From NCBI GenBank assembly GCA_000335735.1, contig AMYY01000002.1, positions 124,001 to 188,000 on the forward strand: DNA of 64,000 nt. Direction: 5' to 3'. Origin of the DNA: an alpha proteobacterium L41A (GTDB lineage: Bacteria; Pseudomonadota; Alphaproteobacteria; Caulobacterales; Caulobacteraceae). The notes under the pieces were generated by a model. It worked only from the letters and a program-made list of their open reading frames with translations, ran no database searches and had not been told where the DNA came from. Below, in pieces: positions 41,315 through 50,708 of the stretch (position 1 is the first letter of the stretch; every line of letters starts with the position of its first letter). Position numbers and translations under genes: made by a program.

Positions 41315-41329
41315 TTCTATGACATAGAA
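41315..41329. promoter_or_regulatory. perfect 7-1-7 palindrome upstream of the AAHS transporter
   Basis: TTCTATG-A-CATAGAA ends 15 bp before the transporter start. It is a candidate binding site for a dimeric regulator; the PaaX-like protein at 39122-39907 is one possible ligand-responsive partner. Confidence 0.5.
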
Positions 41330-41431
41330 TGCGCGTATCACGCTTTATTTGTCACAAGATTGGATGCCGCCTGCAGGTTTCAAGGAGGTCGACGAGAAAA
41401 ATCGAAACGGCGATCAGGACCGCACAGGCGG

Positions 41432-42349
41432 TCAGATCGGTCCGGCGCGACGCAGAGCCCCCGGCGCATCGACCTGGACAGTGACGTGGTCGATGGCATG
41501 GCGCGTTTTCAGCCATGCCGCCACCAGGGCCGGCAGGACCAGCGGGTCCGTTCCTGGCGCAGGGGTGACATGGACGGTGGCCACGACGGTTTCGTCGGTC
41601 AGGGTCCAGGCATGGAAATGGCCGGCCTCCTCGATTTCCGGCAGGGTCGCCAGATCCGCCTCGGCCTGCCGCGCGTCGAGCCCGCGCGGCACGGCCTGGA
41701 GCAGGACGCGCAGCGACTCCTTCACCAGCGACCAGGCCGAGCGCACGACCAGCAACGCGACCAGCACCGACAGAAGGGGGTCCAGCAGGGTCCAGCCGGT
41801 CAGCATGATGCCGATCGCCGCCGCGATCGCCCCGACAGATCCAAGCAGGTCGCCGACCACGTGCAGGAAGGCTCCGCGCAGGTTGCTGTCACCCTTGCGA
41901 CCGCGCGACAGGATCCAGGCGCCGATCAGATTTACGGCCAGACCAATGGTCGCCACGATCAGCATGGGTCCGGCCAGAACCTCGACCGGCTGGTTGATCC
42001 GGTTGATCGCCTCCCAGATGATCCAGGCCACAAGGAGCAGCAGGGACGCGCCGTTGGCCAGCGCCGCCAGCACGCGCACTCGGTGATAACCATAGGTCCG
42101 AACGCCGTCGACGGGGCGGCGCGCCACCCGGTAGGCGATCAGGGCCAGCAGAAGGGCGGCGGCGTCCGACACCATGTGACCGGAATCCGCGATCAGGGCG
42201 AGAGAGCCGGACATCCACCCGCCGATGGCCTGGACCGCGGCATAGCCGGCCGTGAAGATCAGCACGAAGCGGATACGCCGCTCGTTATCCCCCGTCACCA
42301 CCTCGCCGTGGTCGTGCCCGTCGCTCTCATCATGCTGCGTCGACGCCAT
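41432..42349 (-). CDS. CDF-family cation exporter, second full-length copy
   Basis: 305 residues from ATG 42349; the open frame to 42409 lacks a ribosome site. A short His-containing N-terminus (HDESDGHDHGE) precedes six helices with the zinc-type motifs HMVSD (TM2) and HVVGD (TM5) and a cytoplasmic domain (HFHAWTLTDETVVATVHV). No His-rich C-terminus, unlike 36920-37948. It lies 99 bp after the aldehyde dehydrogenase gene in the same direction. Confidence 0.9.
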   Translation of the reverse strand: MASTQHDESDGHDHGEVVTGDNERRIRFVLIFTAGYAAVQAIGGWMSGSLALIADSGHMVSDAAALLLALIAYRVARRPVDGVRTYGYHRVRVLAALANGASLLLLVAWIIWEAINRINQPVEVLAGPMLIVATIGLAVNLIGAWILSRGRKGDSNLRGAFLHVVGDLLGSVGAIAAAIGIMLTGWTLLDPLLSVLVALLVVRSAWSLVKESLRVLLQAVPRGLDARQAEADLATLPEIEEAGHFHAWTLTDETVVATVHVTPAPGTDPLVLPALVAAWLKTRHAIDHVTVQVDAPGALRRAGPI

Positions 42350-42448
42350 TCTCGTGTCCGATCTATCTGGATGCGGGCGCGCCCGCATCGACAATCCTTC
42401 CGGCCTCATCCGTCAAGGCCGCCCTCGCCCGCAACGCCCGTCAGGGTC

Positions 42449-43831
42449 TCAGCCCCGGCGGAGCACGACCATCTTCTCCTGCGTCATGTCCCGCAGGGTG
42501 TAGCCGATCCCGCCCGTCCCGTAGCCGGAGGTCCGCCTCCCCGCGAACGGCATCCAGTCGGTCCGGAATGTCGTCGGATCGTTGACCATGACCGCCGAGG
42601 CGTCCAGCCGATCCGCCGCCCGCAGCGCCACATCGATGTCTCCCGCGAAGACACTGGCCTGGAAGGCCGTCGGCAGGGCGTTGGCGCGGGCGATCGCATC
42701 ATCGAGGTTCTGGTAGCGGTAAAGGGCCAGCACAGGTCCGAACACCTCCTCGCGCGAGATCCGGGCCTCGGCGGGCGGGTCGAGCAGCACCGTGGGCTCC
42801 AGGATCGTCGACGACAGACGACCTCCGCCGATGGCCAGACGGGCGCCGCCTGCGACCGCCTCCCCGATCCAGGCCTCTACCCTGTCAGCCTCACGCCCCC
42901 GGATCAGCGGGCCGACCTCAGTGTCCTCCCGGGTCGGATCGCCCGTGCGCAAAGCCGCCACACGAGCGACCAGCCGCTCCGTCACGACATCGAAGACCGC
43001 ATCATGCACATAGAGCCGCTGGGTCGACACGCAGACCTGTCCGGCATGATAGAAGGCGCCTTTCACGACAGGCTCGATCAGGGCGTCCAGATCCGCGCTG
43101 CGATCGACGATGGCCGGCGCCGCGCCACCGTGTTCCAGCGCGGAACGCACGCCGGGCGCCAAGCGTGAATGCAGATACCATCCCACGCGGGCCGAGCCGA
43201 TGAAGCTGAGAAAGGCGATGCGCGGGTCGGTGGCGAGCCTTTCGGCAAGCGCGGTGTCCGCTGTGATCAGGGTCTGGCACCAGGCCTCCGGCAGGCCCGC
43301 CTCCCGGACGAGGGCGACAAGGTCCAGGCAGGACAGGGGCGTCGCCTCGGCCGGTTTCACGATGACCGGACAGCCTGCGGCGATGGCGGGAACGATCTGG
43401 TGAACGATGAGGTTCAGGGGATGGTTGAAGGCCGAGATCGCGGCCACGACCCCGATCGGCTCCCGGGTCGTGAAGGCCCAGCGGCCGTCCGATGCGGGCG
43501 ACAGGCCCATGGGGATCTCGCGACCGGAGAAGGTCCTGAGCTCGTCGGCGGCGTTGCGGACCCCGTCGATGGCGCGGACGGCCTCGATCCGGGCATCGGC
43601 CAGCGGCTTTCCGCCCTCGCGCGCGATCTGCATCGCGAAATGCTCCCGCCGCCCCTCCATCAGCTCGGCCAGTCGCCGAAGGACGGCCACCCGCTCATGC
43701 GGTTTCAGCCACCGGTCCCGGTTCGCGAAGAGATCACGCGCGGTCCGCAACTTTCGCTCCAGCGCCGCCGCGTCGTCGGTCTCGATCCCGGCGATGGGGG
43801 TCTGGTCGTAGGGTTGTACGATTTGCAGCAT
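42449..43831 (-). CDS. NAD(P)-dependent aldehyde dehydrogenase
   Basis: 460 residues from ATG 43831 (GTG 43846 is possible). Family blocks: AISAFNHPLNLIVHQIVPA for cofactor binding, LEHGGAAPAIV with the general-base Glu, and AGQVCVSTQRLYVH with the catalytic Cys, then EEVFGPVLALYRY. It oxidises an aldehyde to an acid; the closest groups act on small metabolic aldehydes. It starts within a few bases of the acetolactate synthase stop, so the two are co-transcribed. Confidence 0.9.
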   Translation of the reverse strand: MLQIVQPYDQTPIAGIETDDAAALERKLRTARDLFANRDRWLKPHERVAVLRRLAELMEGRREHFAMQIAREGGKPLADARIEAVRAIDGVRNAADELRTFSGREIPMGLSPASDGRWAFTTREPIGVVAAISAFNHPLNLIVHQIVPAIAAGCPVIVKPAEATPLSCLDLVALVREAGLPEAWCQTLITADTALAERLATDPRIAFLSFIGSARVGWYLHSRLAPGVRSALEHGGAAPAIVDRSADLDALIEPVVKGAFYHAGQVCVSTQRLYVHDAVFDVVTERLVARVAALRTGDPTREDTEVGPLIRGREADRVEAWIGEAVAGGARLAIGGGRLSSTILEPTVLLDPPAEARISREEVFGPVLALYRYQNLDDAIARANALPTAFQASVFAGDIDVALRAADRLDASAVMVNDPTTFRTDWMPFAGRRTSGYGTGGIGYTLRDMTQEKMVVLRRG

Positions 43832-43848
43832 GACGTTCTCTGGCACGC

Positions 43849-45501
43849 TCAGGACAGGTCGATCGCCGACGCCCGGGTCTTCAACTCGTCGACCAGCACC
43901 CGGGTGTTCTCGGAGTAGTCGATGGCGCAGTCCACCAGGTGAACGCCGCCGCCGGCGAACGCAGCCTCGAGCACAGGGCCAAGATCCGCCGCCGCCGTCA
44001 CGCGGGAGCCCCTGGCGCCGTAGGCCTCGGCGTAGCGCACGAAGTCCGGATTTCCGAAGGTCATGCCGAAATCCGGAAACTGATCAACCGCCTGCTTCCA
44101 GCGGATCATGCCATAGGCCCCGTCGTTGAGGACCAGGACGACGAGATTGAGGCCCAGGCGGACGGCCGTCTCCATCTCCTGGGAGTTCATCATGAACCCG
44201 CCGTCGCCGCACACCGCCATGACCCGCCGGTCGGGATGCAACATCGCCGCCATCATCGCCGATGGCAGACCCGCCCCCATGGTCGCCAGCGCATTGTCGA
44301 GCAGGAGGGTGTTGGCCACATGGGTGCGATAGTTCCGGGCGAACCAGATCTTGTACATGCCGTTGTCCAGACAGACGATCCCGTCTTCCGGCATGACAGC
44401 GCGGACATCGCGCACCAGGCGCTGTGGCGTGACCGGGAAACGATCCTCGTCCGCCCGGTCGGCGATCCTCGACAGGATCGTCTGACGCATCTCCAGCATA
44501 TGCGACTGCCGCCCCAGACGTCTCGACAGCCGACGCGCCAGCCCCGAGGCCGTCGCCCCGATATCGCCGATGACCTCCGCGTCCGGATGGTAGACCTGTT
44601 CCACGGTCGCCGACTGGACGCCGATGTGCAGCACCTTCGGTCCACCGGCGTCACGCATGAGGAAGGGCGGCTTCTCCACCGTGTCGTGTCCGATGGCGAT
44701 GATCAGATCGGCCTGGGCGGCCGCCTCGTGCACGTAGTCGCCCTCCGACAGGGCCGCCGTGCCCATGTAGAGGTTGGACCCGCCATCGACGGCGCCCTTG
44801 CCCATCTGGGTGTTGAAGAACGGGAGCCCGGTTTCACGGATGAAGGCGGACAGGGGCTCGACCAGACGCGGGCGGTTGCCGCCCGCCCCGACCATGACCA
44901 GCGGACGCTGCGCCGCCAGAACCATCTCGGCGGCGCGGTCCAGGGCCGCTTCGGTCGCGACGGGCCGATCCAGGGGATGGACGGGAATCGGCGCGACGTC
45001 GGCCGTTTCGGCGGCCACGTCCTCGGGAAGCTCCAGATGGACCGGGCCGGGTCGCTCTTCCATGGCCACGCGGAAGGCGTCGCGGACCACGGCCGGAATG
45101 CTCGCGGCGCTGAGGATCTGCCGGGTCATCTTGGTCAGGGGACGCATGGAGGCGATCACGTCCACGATCTGGAAGCGCGCCTGTTTCGCCGTCATGATCG
45201 CCTTCTGGCCGGTGATCATGATCATCGGCATGGCGCCCAGGTGGGCGTAGGCGGCGCCGGTCGAGAAATTCAGGGCGCCCGGCCCGAGGGTCGCCAGACA
45301 CACTCCGGGCTTGCCGGTCAACCGACCGTAGGTGGCGGCCATGAAGGCGGCGGCCTGCTCATGCCGTGTCAGCACCAGTTCGATCTTCGAGTTCCGCAGC
45401 GACTCGACCAGGTCGAGATTCTCTTCGCCAGGCACACCGAAGATGCGTTCGACGCCCTCGTTCTCGAGTGCGCGGACCAGAATGTCGGACCCTTTGGGCA
45501 T
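43849..45501 (-). CDS. alsS: acetolactate synthase-type TPP enzyme (catabolic AlsS-like)
   Basis: 550 residues. TPP-dependent three-domain enzyme: N-terminal pyrimidine domain with the catalytic Glu in LTRHEQAAAFMA, middle FAD/nucleotide-like domain, and C-terminal pyrophosphate domain with GDGGFMMNSQEMETAVRLG and LNDGAYGMIRWKQ. The form lacks a partner small-subunit gene, as for catabolic acetolactate synthases that join two pyruvates. A CueR-type promoter in the inverted repeat at 45592-45662 reads toward it, which is unusual for such an enzyme. Confidence 0.88.
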   Translation of the reverse strand: MPKGSDILVRALENEGVERIFGVPGEENLDLVESLRNSKIELVLTRHEQAAAFMAATYGRLTGKPGVCLATLGPGALNFSTGAAYAHLGAMPMIMITGQKAIMTAKQARFQIVDVIASMRPLTKMTRQILSAASIPAVVRDAFRVAMEERPGPVHLELPEDVAAETADVAPIPVHPLDRPVATEAALDRAAEMVLAAQRPLVMVGAGGNRPRLVEPLSAFIRETGLPFFNTQMGKGAVDGGSNLYMGTAALSEGDYVHEAAAQADLIIAIGHDTVEKPPFLMRDAGGPKVLHIGVQSATVEQVYHPDAEVIGDIGATASGLARRLSRRLGRQSHMLEMRQTILSRIADRADEDRFPVTPQRLVRDVRAVMPEDGIVCLDNGMYKIWFARNYRTHVANTLLLDNALATMGAGLPSAMMAAMLHPDRRVMAVCGDGGFMMNSQEMETAVRLGLNLVVLVLNDGAYGMIRWKQAVDQFPDFGMTFGNPDFVRYAEAYGARGSRVTAAADLGPVLEAAFAGGGVHLVDCAIDYSENTRVLVDELKTRASAIDLS

Positions 45502-45591
45502 CGAAGCCTCCCTTCAGTGAGCGGATGGACCGATCCTGGCGCCGCGCCCAGGAACGCCTCGGCGGACCCGTCCTCCGCAGGCAGGATGGCC

Positions 45592-45662
45592 CTTCCAACA
45601 GTGGCAAGGTCAAGTCCGGAATTATCACTCCTGCGGCGGCTTGACCTTGCCACTGTTGGAAG
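45592..45662. promoter_or_regulatory. second paired divergent MerR/CueR-type operator, 23-bp inverted repeat
   Basis: Left arm 45592-45614 and right arm 45640-45662 are perfect inverted copies. Each reads outward as TTGACC-TTGCCACTGTTGGAAG. The minus-strand promoter has CATCCT about 19 bp past TTGACC; the plus-strand -10 is weaker. The layout copies that at 32678-32745 but with a slightly different dyad (CCTTGCC instead of CCTTCCA). It serves the acetolactate synthase operon and the HMA-poxB operon. Confidence 0.8.
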
Positions 45663-45700
45663 CCGGATCGTGGCTTTCCTGCAAACCCAAGGAGATCGCC

Positions 45701-45901
45701 ATGATCCATCTCAGCATTCCGAAAATGGCCTGCGGAGGCTGCGCCAGCGGCGTCACGAAAGCCATCCTGGCCCTGGACCCCGAAGCCCGCGTGGACACCT
45801 CCACCGAGCGGCGCGAGGTCACGGTCGACACCGTTTCTGACGAAGCCCAGGTCCAGGCCGCGCTCGCCGAAGCCGGCTACCCTTCCACACCTGTCGCCTG
45901 A
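45701..45901 (+). CDS. HMA-domain metal-binding protein
   Basis: 66 residues, one HMA fold with MACGGC near the N-terminus (Cys11 and Cys14) and the usual length of a CopZ chaperone. AAGGAG precedes the start by 6 bases. It is driven from the second paired MerR-type promoter and followed 132 bp later by poxB. Cu(I) or Ag(I) binding is expected. It is clearly different in sequence from the copZ-like gene at 32790. Confidence 0.88.
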   Translation: MIHLSIPKMACGGCASGVTKAILALDPEARVDTSTERREVTVDTVSDEAQVQAALAEAGYPSTPVA

Positions 45902-46033
45902 GCCGGATCGGGCAGGATCTCCTCCGCAAGTGAAGAGATCCCGCCTTCCGGGAGGCGGCGTAAGCCCCCCGTCCGATCCGGTCGCGGGATCGTCACAAGG
46001 TTTGGCCAGGATCGCCAGCCAGAGGAGTTCGAA

Positions 46034-47758
46034 ATGACCGGAACCGTCGCCGACCTGATCGCCGAAACCCTCGCCGACGCGGGCGTGACCCGCATATGGG
46101 GCGTGACCGGCGACAGTCTGAACGGACTGAATGACAGCCTCCGCCGCATGGGCCGGATCGACTGGATGTCGGTGCGCCATGAGGAAACCGCCGCCTTCGC
46201 CGCAGGAGCGGAAGCGGCGATCACCGGGGAACTGGCCGTCTGCGCCGGCAGTTGCGGCCCTGGAAACCTGCACCTGATCAACGGCCTGTTCGATTGCAAA
46301 CGCAACCATGTGCCGGTGCTCGCCATCGCCGCCCACATTCCTTCCTCCGAGATCGGCCTGAATTATTTTCAGGAGACCCATCCCCAGGAGCTGTTCCGGG
46401 AGTGCGCGGATTTCGTCGAACTGATTTCGAATCCGGCCCAGCTTCCCGAAATGCTTCACCGCGCCCTGAACGTGGCGATCGGACAGAAGGGCGTCGCCGT
46501 TCTCGTGCTGCCGGGCGATGTGGCGCTGGCCCCCTCGCCGGTATCCGCGACGCCCCGCTATACGGCCCCTCGCCCGCCCCGGATCCTACCCCCCGAGGAC
46601 GAGATGGATCGCCTGGCCGCCCTGCTGGACGAAGGCCAGGCCGTCACCATTCTGGCAGGCAGCGGCTGCGCCGGTCATCATGACGCCCTGGTCGAACTGG
46701 CCGATCGGCTGAAAGCGCCGATCGTCCACGCCTTGCGCGGCAAGGAGCACGTCGAATGGGACAACCCCTTCGACGTGGGCATGACCGGTCTGATCGGCTT
46801 CTCGTCCGGCTATCACGCCCTGATGTCCAGCGACACCGTCCTGATGCTCGGCTCCGATTTCCCGTATCGCGCCTTCTATCCGAAGGAGGCGCGAATCCTT
46901 CAGGTTGATCGCGATCCGGGCGCCCTGGGCCGGCGAGCGCCCCTCACACTGGGTCTCGTCGGCGACGTCGGCGAGACGCTCACGGCGCTCCTGCCCCGGC
47001 TGAAGGCGAGACCTGACCGCGACTTCCTCGACCGGGCCCTGAAGCACTACGCCTCTGCGCGTCAGGCGCTCGACGACCTTGCGACCCCGTCCGCCCGGGG
47101 ACGCCCGATCCATCCCCAGTATCTGACCCGCCGCATCGACGAGATCGCCGCCGGCGACGCCATCTTCACCGCCGATGTCGGCACCCCGACCGTCTGGGCG
47201 GCGCGCTATCTGACCATGAATGGACAGCGACGCCTGCTCGGCTCCTTCAACCATGGCTCCATGGCCAACGCCATGCTTCAGGGTATCGGCGCCCAGGCGG
47301 CGGCGCCCGGACGTCAGGTGGTCTCCCTGTCCGGAGACGGCGGCTTCACCATGATGATGGGGGATTTCATCACCCTGTCCCAGCTGGACCTGCCGGTAAA
47401 GGTGGTCATCTACAACAACAGTTCCCTGGGCTTCGTGGCCATGGAGATGAAGGCCGGCGGCTATCTGGACACCGGCACCGATCTGGAGAACCCGGACTTC
47501 GCCGCCATGGCTCGCGCCATGGGGGTGAAGGGCGTGCGTGTAGAGGCGTCGGACGACGTCGATGCCGCGCTCAGGGAAGCCTTCGCCCACCCCGGCCCGG
47601 CGCTGGTCGATGTGGTGACGGCCAGGCAGGAACTGGTGATGCCGCCGAAAATCCAGCTCGAACAGGCCAAGGGCTTCAGCCTCTACATGCTCAAGGCGAT
47701 CATCAACGGCCGCGGCGACGAGGTGGTCGAACTGGCCCGCACAAACCTTCGTCGCTAG
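46034..47758 (+). CDS. poxB: pyruvate oxidase / ubiquinone-dependent pyruvate dehydrogenase
   Basis: 574 residues. TPP/FAD flavoenzyme that decarboxylates pyruvate to acetate and CO2, passing electrons to ubiquinone at the membrane. Motifs: catalytic Glu in [30 protein letters not shown], and the TPP block [20 protein letters not shown]. The C-terminal [20 protein letters not shown] segment matches the membrane-binding tail of PoxB. It follows the HMA gene, with a 132-bp gap that contains no gene. Confidence 0.92.
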   Translation: MTGTVADLIAETLADAGVTRIWGVTGDSLNGLNDSLRRMGRIDWMSVRHEETAAFAAGAEAAITGELAVCAGSCGPGNLHLINGLFDCKRNHVPVLAIAAHIPSSEIGLNYFQETHPQELFRECADFVELISNPAQLPEMLHRALNVAIGQKGVAVLVLPGDVALAPSPVSATPRYTAPRPPRILPPEDEMDRLAALLDEGQAVTILAGSGCAGHHDALVELADRLKAPIVHALRGKEHVEWDNPFDVGMTGLIGFSSGYHALMSSDTVLMLGSDFPYRAFYPKEARILQVDRDPGALGRRAPLTLGLVGDVGETLTALLPRLKARPDRDFLDRALKHYASARQALDDLATPSARGRPIHPQYLTRRIDEIAAGDAIFTADVGTPTVWAARYLTMNGQRRLLGSFNHGSMANAMLQGIGAQAAAPGRQVVSLSGDGGFTMMMGDFITLSQLDLPVKVVIYNNSSLGFVAMEMKAGGYLDTGTDLENPDFAAMARAMGVKGVRVEASDDVDAALREAFAHPGPALVDVVTARQELVMPPKIQLEQAKGFSLYMLKAIINGRGDEVVELARTNLRR

Positions 47759-47920
47759 GCTCCGCCTGATCATCCTGGCCGGCGGCGGGTCCGCGGGTTG
47801 CCGCCGCCCTGCTCCACGCTAGAGTGAGGCGCGGCGCCGTCCTGAGACCGCGTCTCCAAAAGGGGAATCGATCTTGCTCGGCGACACCTGCACGACGACG
47901 GCCTTCGCCGTTCCCACCGA

Positions 47921-48673
47921 ATGAAACTGCTGCGTCTTTCCACCCAGCTTCACAAATGGATCGCGCTCCTGGTAGGACTGCAGATCCTGTTCTGGGTCGG
48001 CGGCGGTCTGGTCATGACCGCTATTCCGATCGAGACCGTCCGCGGCGAGCACAGGGTCCGGACCGCACCGCCCCAGGCGCTGGACCTGACCCGTGTGCGG
48101 GCGCTTGATGAGATCGTCGCCGAGCGCAGGCTGACACCGACGCGAGCCGAACTGAAGTCGACCCCCCGCGGTCAGGCCTGGGTGCTGACGCTTCCCGCAG
48201 GCGCGCCGGTCATTCTGGAGGCTCGCACGGGCCGACCCTTCGCGCCGCTGGAGGCGGACGAAGCCCGCCGACTGGCGGCGACGCTCTATCGCGGCGAGGC
48301 CAGGGCCGGCGCCGCCAGACGTCTGGACGACGCCAGCGCCGAGACCGGCCGAGAAGGTCCGCTTTGGCGGGTCGAGTTCGAAGACCGCGAAAGAACCCGC
48401 TTCTATGTCTCGCCAGACACCGGAGAGGTTGTCACGCGCCGGTCCGGAATCTGGCGGCTCTACGACTTCTTCTGGCGCCTGCACATCCTGGATTTCAAGA
48501 CGGGCGAGAACTTCAATCACCCGCTGCTCATCGTCGCCAGCGGCCTCTCTCTCGTAGTGGTTCTGTCCGGCGTCGTCCTGCTCTGGATCCGGCTGGAACG
48601 GGATCTGATACAGTGGCGCGCCCGCCGCGGCGCGAAGCCGCGTCGGGCGCGCGGCCGGCTCAGCGAACCGTAA
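47921..48673 (+). CDS. PepSY-domain membrane protein
   Basis: 250 residues. A first helix LHKWIALLVGLQILFWVGGG (about residues 11-30), a periplasmic part with two PepSY-like units (residues 60-170, including FYVSPDTGEVVTRR), a conserved FFWRLHILDF block and a second helix (about residues 201-223), then a basic tail. Similar proteins accompany iron or copper uptake and reduction systems. It overlaps the convergent copC gene by 14 bp. The 162 bp upstream hold no other gene that I see. Confidence 0.8.
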   Translation: MKLLRLSTQLHKWIALLVGLQILFWVGGGLVMTAIPIETVRGEHRVRTAPPQALDLTRVRALDEIVAERRLTPTRAELKSTPRGQAWVLTLPAGAPVILEARTGRPFAPLEADEARRLAATLYRGEARAGAARRLDDASAETGREGPLWRVEFEDRERTRFYVSPDTGEVVTRRSGIWRLYDFFWRLHILDFKTGENFNHPLLIVASGLSLVVVLSGVVLLWIRLERDLIQWRARRGAKPRRARGRLSEP

Positions 48674-49019
48674 AGGCGACGGCGCCGGTCATCCGGTGAC
48701 CGTCCGAGGACGCGATGCGCCAGTTGATGGTGTAGGCGCCCGCCCCCAGCGTGCGCCCGGGCGCGCCCGAGACGGTCTTGCCGTCCTCCGACACGCGCGT
48801 GCGCACCGGGATCACCTCCCCTGCGGCGTTCGTCAGATCGAACCCGGAGAAGGCCGGAGCCACCCGCTCGCTGAAGGTTAGTGAGATCGCGCGCGGCGCG
48901 GCGACTACGGCGTTTGCGGCGGGATCGGATCGCATCAGGCGGGCGTGGGCCTCGGCGGTGACGGCCGAGACTGAAAGGATCGCCACGCTCAGGGCGGCGA
49001 CGGTGAAAGGGGCGCGCAT
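48660..49019 (-). CDS. copC: CopC-type periplasmic copper-binding protein
   Basis: 119 residues from ATG 49019 (GGAG 9 bases upstream). A signal ends at AEA-HARLMRSDPAAN, leaving His at the mature N-terminus, which is the first Cu(II) ligand in CopC; the second cluster SSDGHRMTGAV near the C-terminus supplies Asp and His. Beta-sandwich, about 95 mature residues. It is the last gene of the copABC-like run. Confidence 0.9.
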   Translation of the reverse strand: MRAPFTVAALSVAILSVSAVTAEAHARLMRSDPAANAVVAAPRAISLTFSERVAPAFSGFDLTNAAGEVIPVRTRVSEDGKTVSGAPGRTLGAGAYTINWRIASSDGHRMTGAVAFTVR

Positions 49020-49099
49020 CAAGGCAGTCTCCACTCGGGAAAGGTTTCGAACAGCGGCGATGACGCCGGGGCGTCCGGCGTCATCGCTCGCCCCGGCGG

Positions 49100-49498
49100 T
49101 CAGTGGACCATGAAGCGGACTGTTCCGCTCATGCTGTGTCCATCGGCGCCCTGGGCGGTCCAGGCGAGAGTGTAGTTACCCGGCGCGAGACGCGGCAGGG
49201 CCGTCGACACACGGGTGGTGGCGGCCGCCGCGGCTACGGGGGCCTGGATCGCCGGTCGCCCCTGCGGCGTGATCGTGACGGTCCGCAAGGTCATGGGATG
49301 CGGGAAGGTCGCCGAAAACCGCTCCGGAGACCCGTTCAGCATCGCGCCGTCCGACGGGGCGGTGACCACGCCGGTCTGGGCCTGGGCCCCGGCGGCCGGA
49401 GCGTGGGCGCCATGGCCGGCGTGACCCTGTTGCTGGGCCAGAGCCGGCGAGGCGACGAGTGCGGCCGCAGCAGCGGCGAGCAGGATGGATTTGCGCAT
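49100..49498 (-). CDS. CopC-domain protein with His-rich N-terminus
   Basis: 132 residues from ATG 49498, preceded by AAGGAG. A signal (ending ALA-QQQGHAGHG) is followed by a His/Ala linker and a CopC-like beta-sandwich, ending QGADGHSMSGTVRFMVH. The GH-S-MSG motif aligns with the Cu(II) site of CopC, but the N-terminal His is not at position 1 of the mature domain. It follows copB by 13 bp and is probably a periplasmic copper carrier. Confidence 0.8.
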   Translation of the reverse strand: MRKSILLAAAAAALVASPALAQQQGHAGHGAHAPAAGAQAQTGVVTAPSDGAMLNGSPERFSATFPHPMTLRTVTITPQGRPAIQAPVAAAAATTRVSTALPRLAPGNYTLAWTAQGADGHSMSGTVRFMVH

Positions 49499-49511
49499 GT
49501 CTTTTATCTCC

Positions 49512-50708
49512 TTAGAACCACGCACGCACACCGACGACGACCCGGGTGTGCTCGGGCTCCCCGCCCAGAGCGCGAGTCAGGTCGGCGGTGCCGCCCAGAT
49601 CGCTGCTCCATTCGACCCCGACATAGGGGGCGAATTCCTTTTTGAACTCATAGCGAAGGCGCATCCCGGCCGAGACATGGGTCAGGCCCGACGCCAGCCT
49701 CAGCTCCGGGATATCCGAGGCCGAAGCCTCGATCTCCAGACGCGGCTGCAGGATCAGCTTCTGGGTGATGCGCTGGTCGTACTCAGCCTCGAGCCGCGCG
49801 GTCAGGTCGCCCTCCGTGGAGAGAAAGGCGGCGCCGTCGACCTCGAACCAGTAGGGCGCCAATCCCTGCACGCCGAGCACCAGATGGGTCCTGTCCGCTC
49901 CGTCCTCGCCGAAATCCTGGCGCACGCCGGCCTGAACGTCCCAGAACGGCGCGAAGGCGCGGCTGTACAGCGCCTGCACCTCCCCTTCGACCTGACCATC
50001 GAAGTCGCCGCCGCCCTCTGACTTCCACCAGAACCGGTTGATGTCCCCGCCGGACCAGCCGCCCACGTCCCAGACCCAGGTGTCCGCCCCGTCACCGAAG
50101 CCCGCCTCGAGCCGGTCGATGATAACGGCCGTGGTGCGCATGTCGCCGTTCTCCCGCACGAGGATCTCCCGGGCGCTCGCCATCGCGGCTTCGCCGAAGA
50201 TGGCGTCTGCCGCATGTCGCGGGCCAGACAGCGCTGCGGGCGGCGGCGGCGGGACAGGAGGACGGCCGGCGTCGTTCGCGCTGGTCGGCACGTCCGGCGG
50301 CCCCATGGCGCCCATTCCGCTCATGTCATGACCCGCGTGCGGATCGCCGGGCTGCGACGGCATCGCGCCCATGTCATGGCCGGCATAGGGATCGGCAGGG
50401 TCCTGGCCCGAACCCATGTCATGGCCCGCATGCGGATCCTCCGCCTGCACGGGCGTCGTTCCCATGTCGTGACCCGCGTGCGGATCGACGTCGGGCGATT
50501 GCGACGACGGAGGCATGCCGCGCCCCATGTCATGGCCGGCGTGCGGATCGTCTGCGGACGGCGCGGTGGTCGGACCGGATGTCTGAACGGGTGTCGGGGC
50601 CGATGCCCGGGCCGGCGCCTGCGCGGGACGATGCTGGCCGTGGTCCTGGGCCGTCGCGGTTCCGGCGGCGGCCATCAGCGGCAGAAGGCAGATCGCGAGC
50701 CGGATCAT
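49512..50708 (-). CDS. copB: CopB-type outer-membrane copper resistance protein
   Basis: 398 residues from ATG 50708. A signal (ending TATA-QDHG) leads to a repetitive region of five units of the type DPHAGHDMG (residues about 53-130), rich in His and Met. A beta-barrel domain follows (residues about 165-398) ending in Phe (VVGVRAWF), the usual outer-membrane signature, with DTWVWDVGGWSGGDINRFW. CopB binds periplasmic copper or channels it across the outer membrane. It overlaps copA by 4 bp. Confidence 0.92.
   Translation of the reverse strand: MIRLAICLLPLMAAAGTATAQDHGQHRPAQAPARASAPTPVQTSGPTTAPSADDPHAGHDMGRGMPPSSQSPDVDPHAGHDMGTTPVQAEDPHAGHDMGSGQDPADPYAGHDMGAMPSQPGDPHAGHDMSGMGAMGPPDVPTSANDAGRPPVPPPPPAALSGPRHAADAIFGEAAMASAREILVRENGDMRTTAVIIDRLEAGFGDGADTWVWDVGGWSGGDINRFWWKSEGGGDFDGQVEGEVQALYSRAFAPFWDVQAGVRQDFGEDGADRTHLVLGVQGLAPYWFEVDGAAFLSTEGDLTARLEAEYDQRITQKLILQPRLEIEASASDIPELRLASGLTHVSAGMRLRYEFKKEFAPYVGVEWSSDLGGTADLTRALGGEPEHTRVVVGVRAWF
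50319..50552 (-). repeat. imperfect HAGHDM-encoding repeat in copB
   Basis: Five spaced units encode DPHAGHDMG (one has DPYAGHDMG, the last ends in S). Spacers vary from 6 to 12 residues. The unit contributes two His and one Met each, a likely copper-binding ladder. Confidence 0.85.

Noticed and set aside
43939-45840. A long plus-strand frame over the acetolactate synthase gene
   Set aside because: It also runs through the paired operator and is only a shadow of codon bias.
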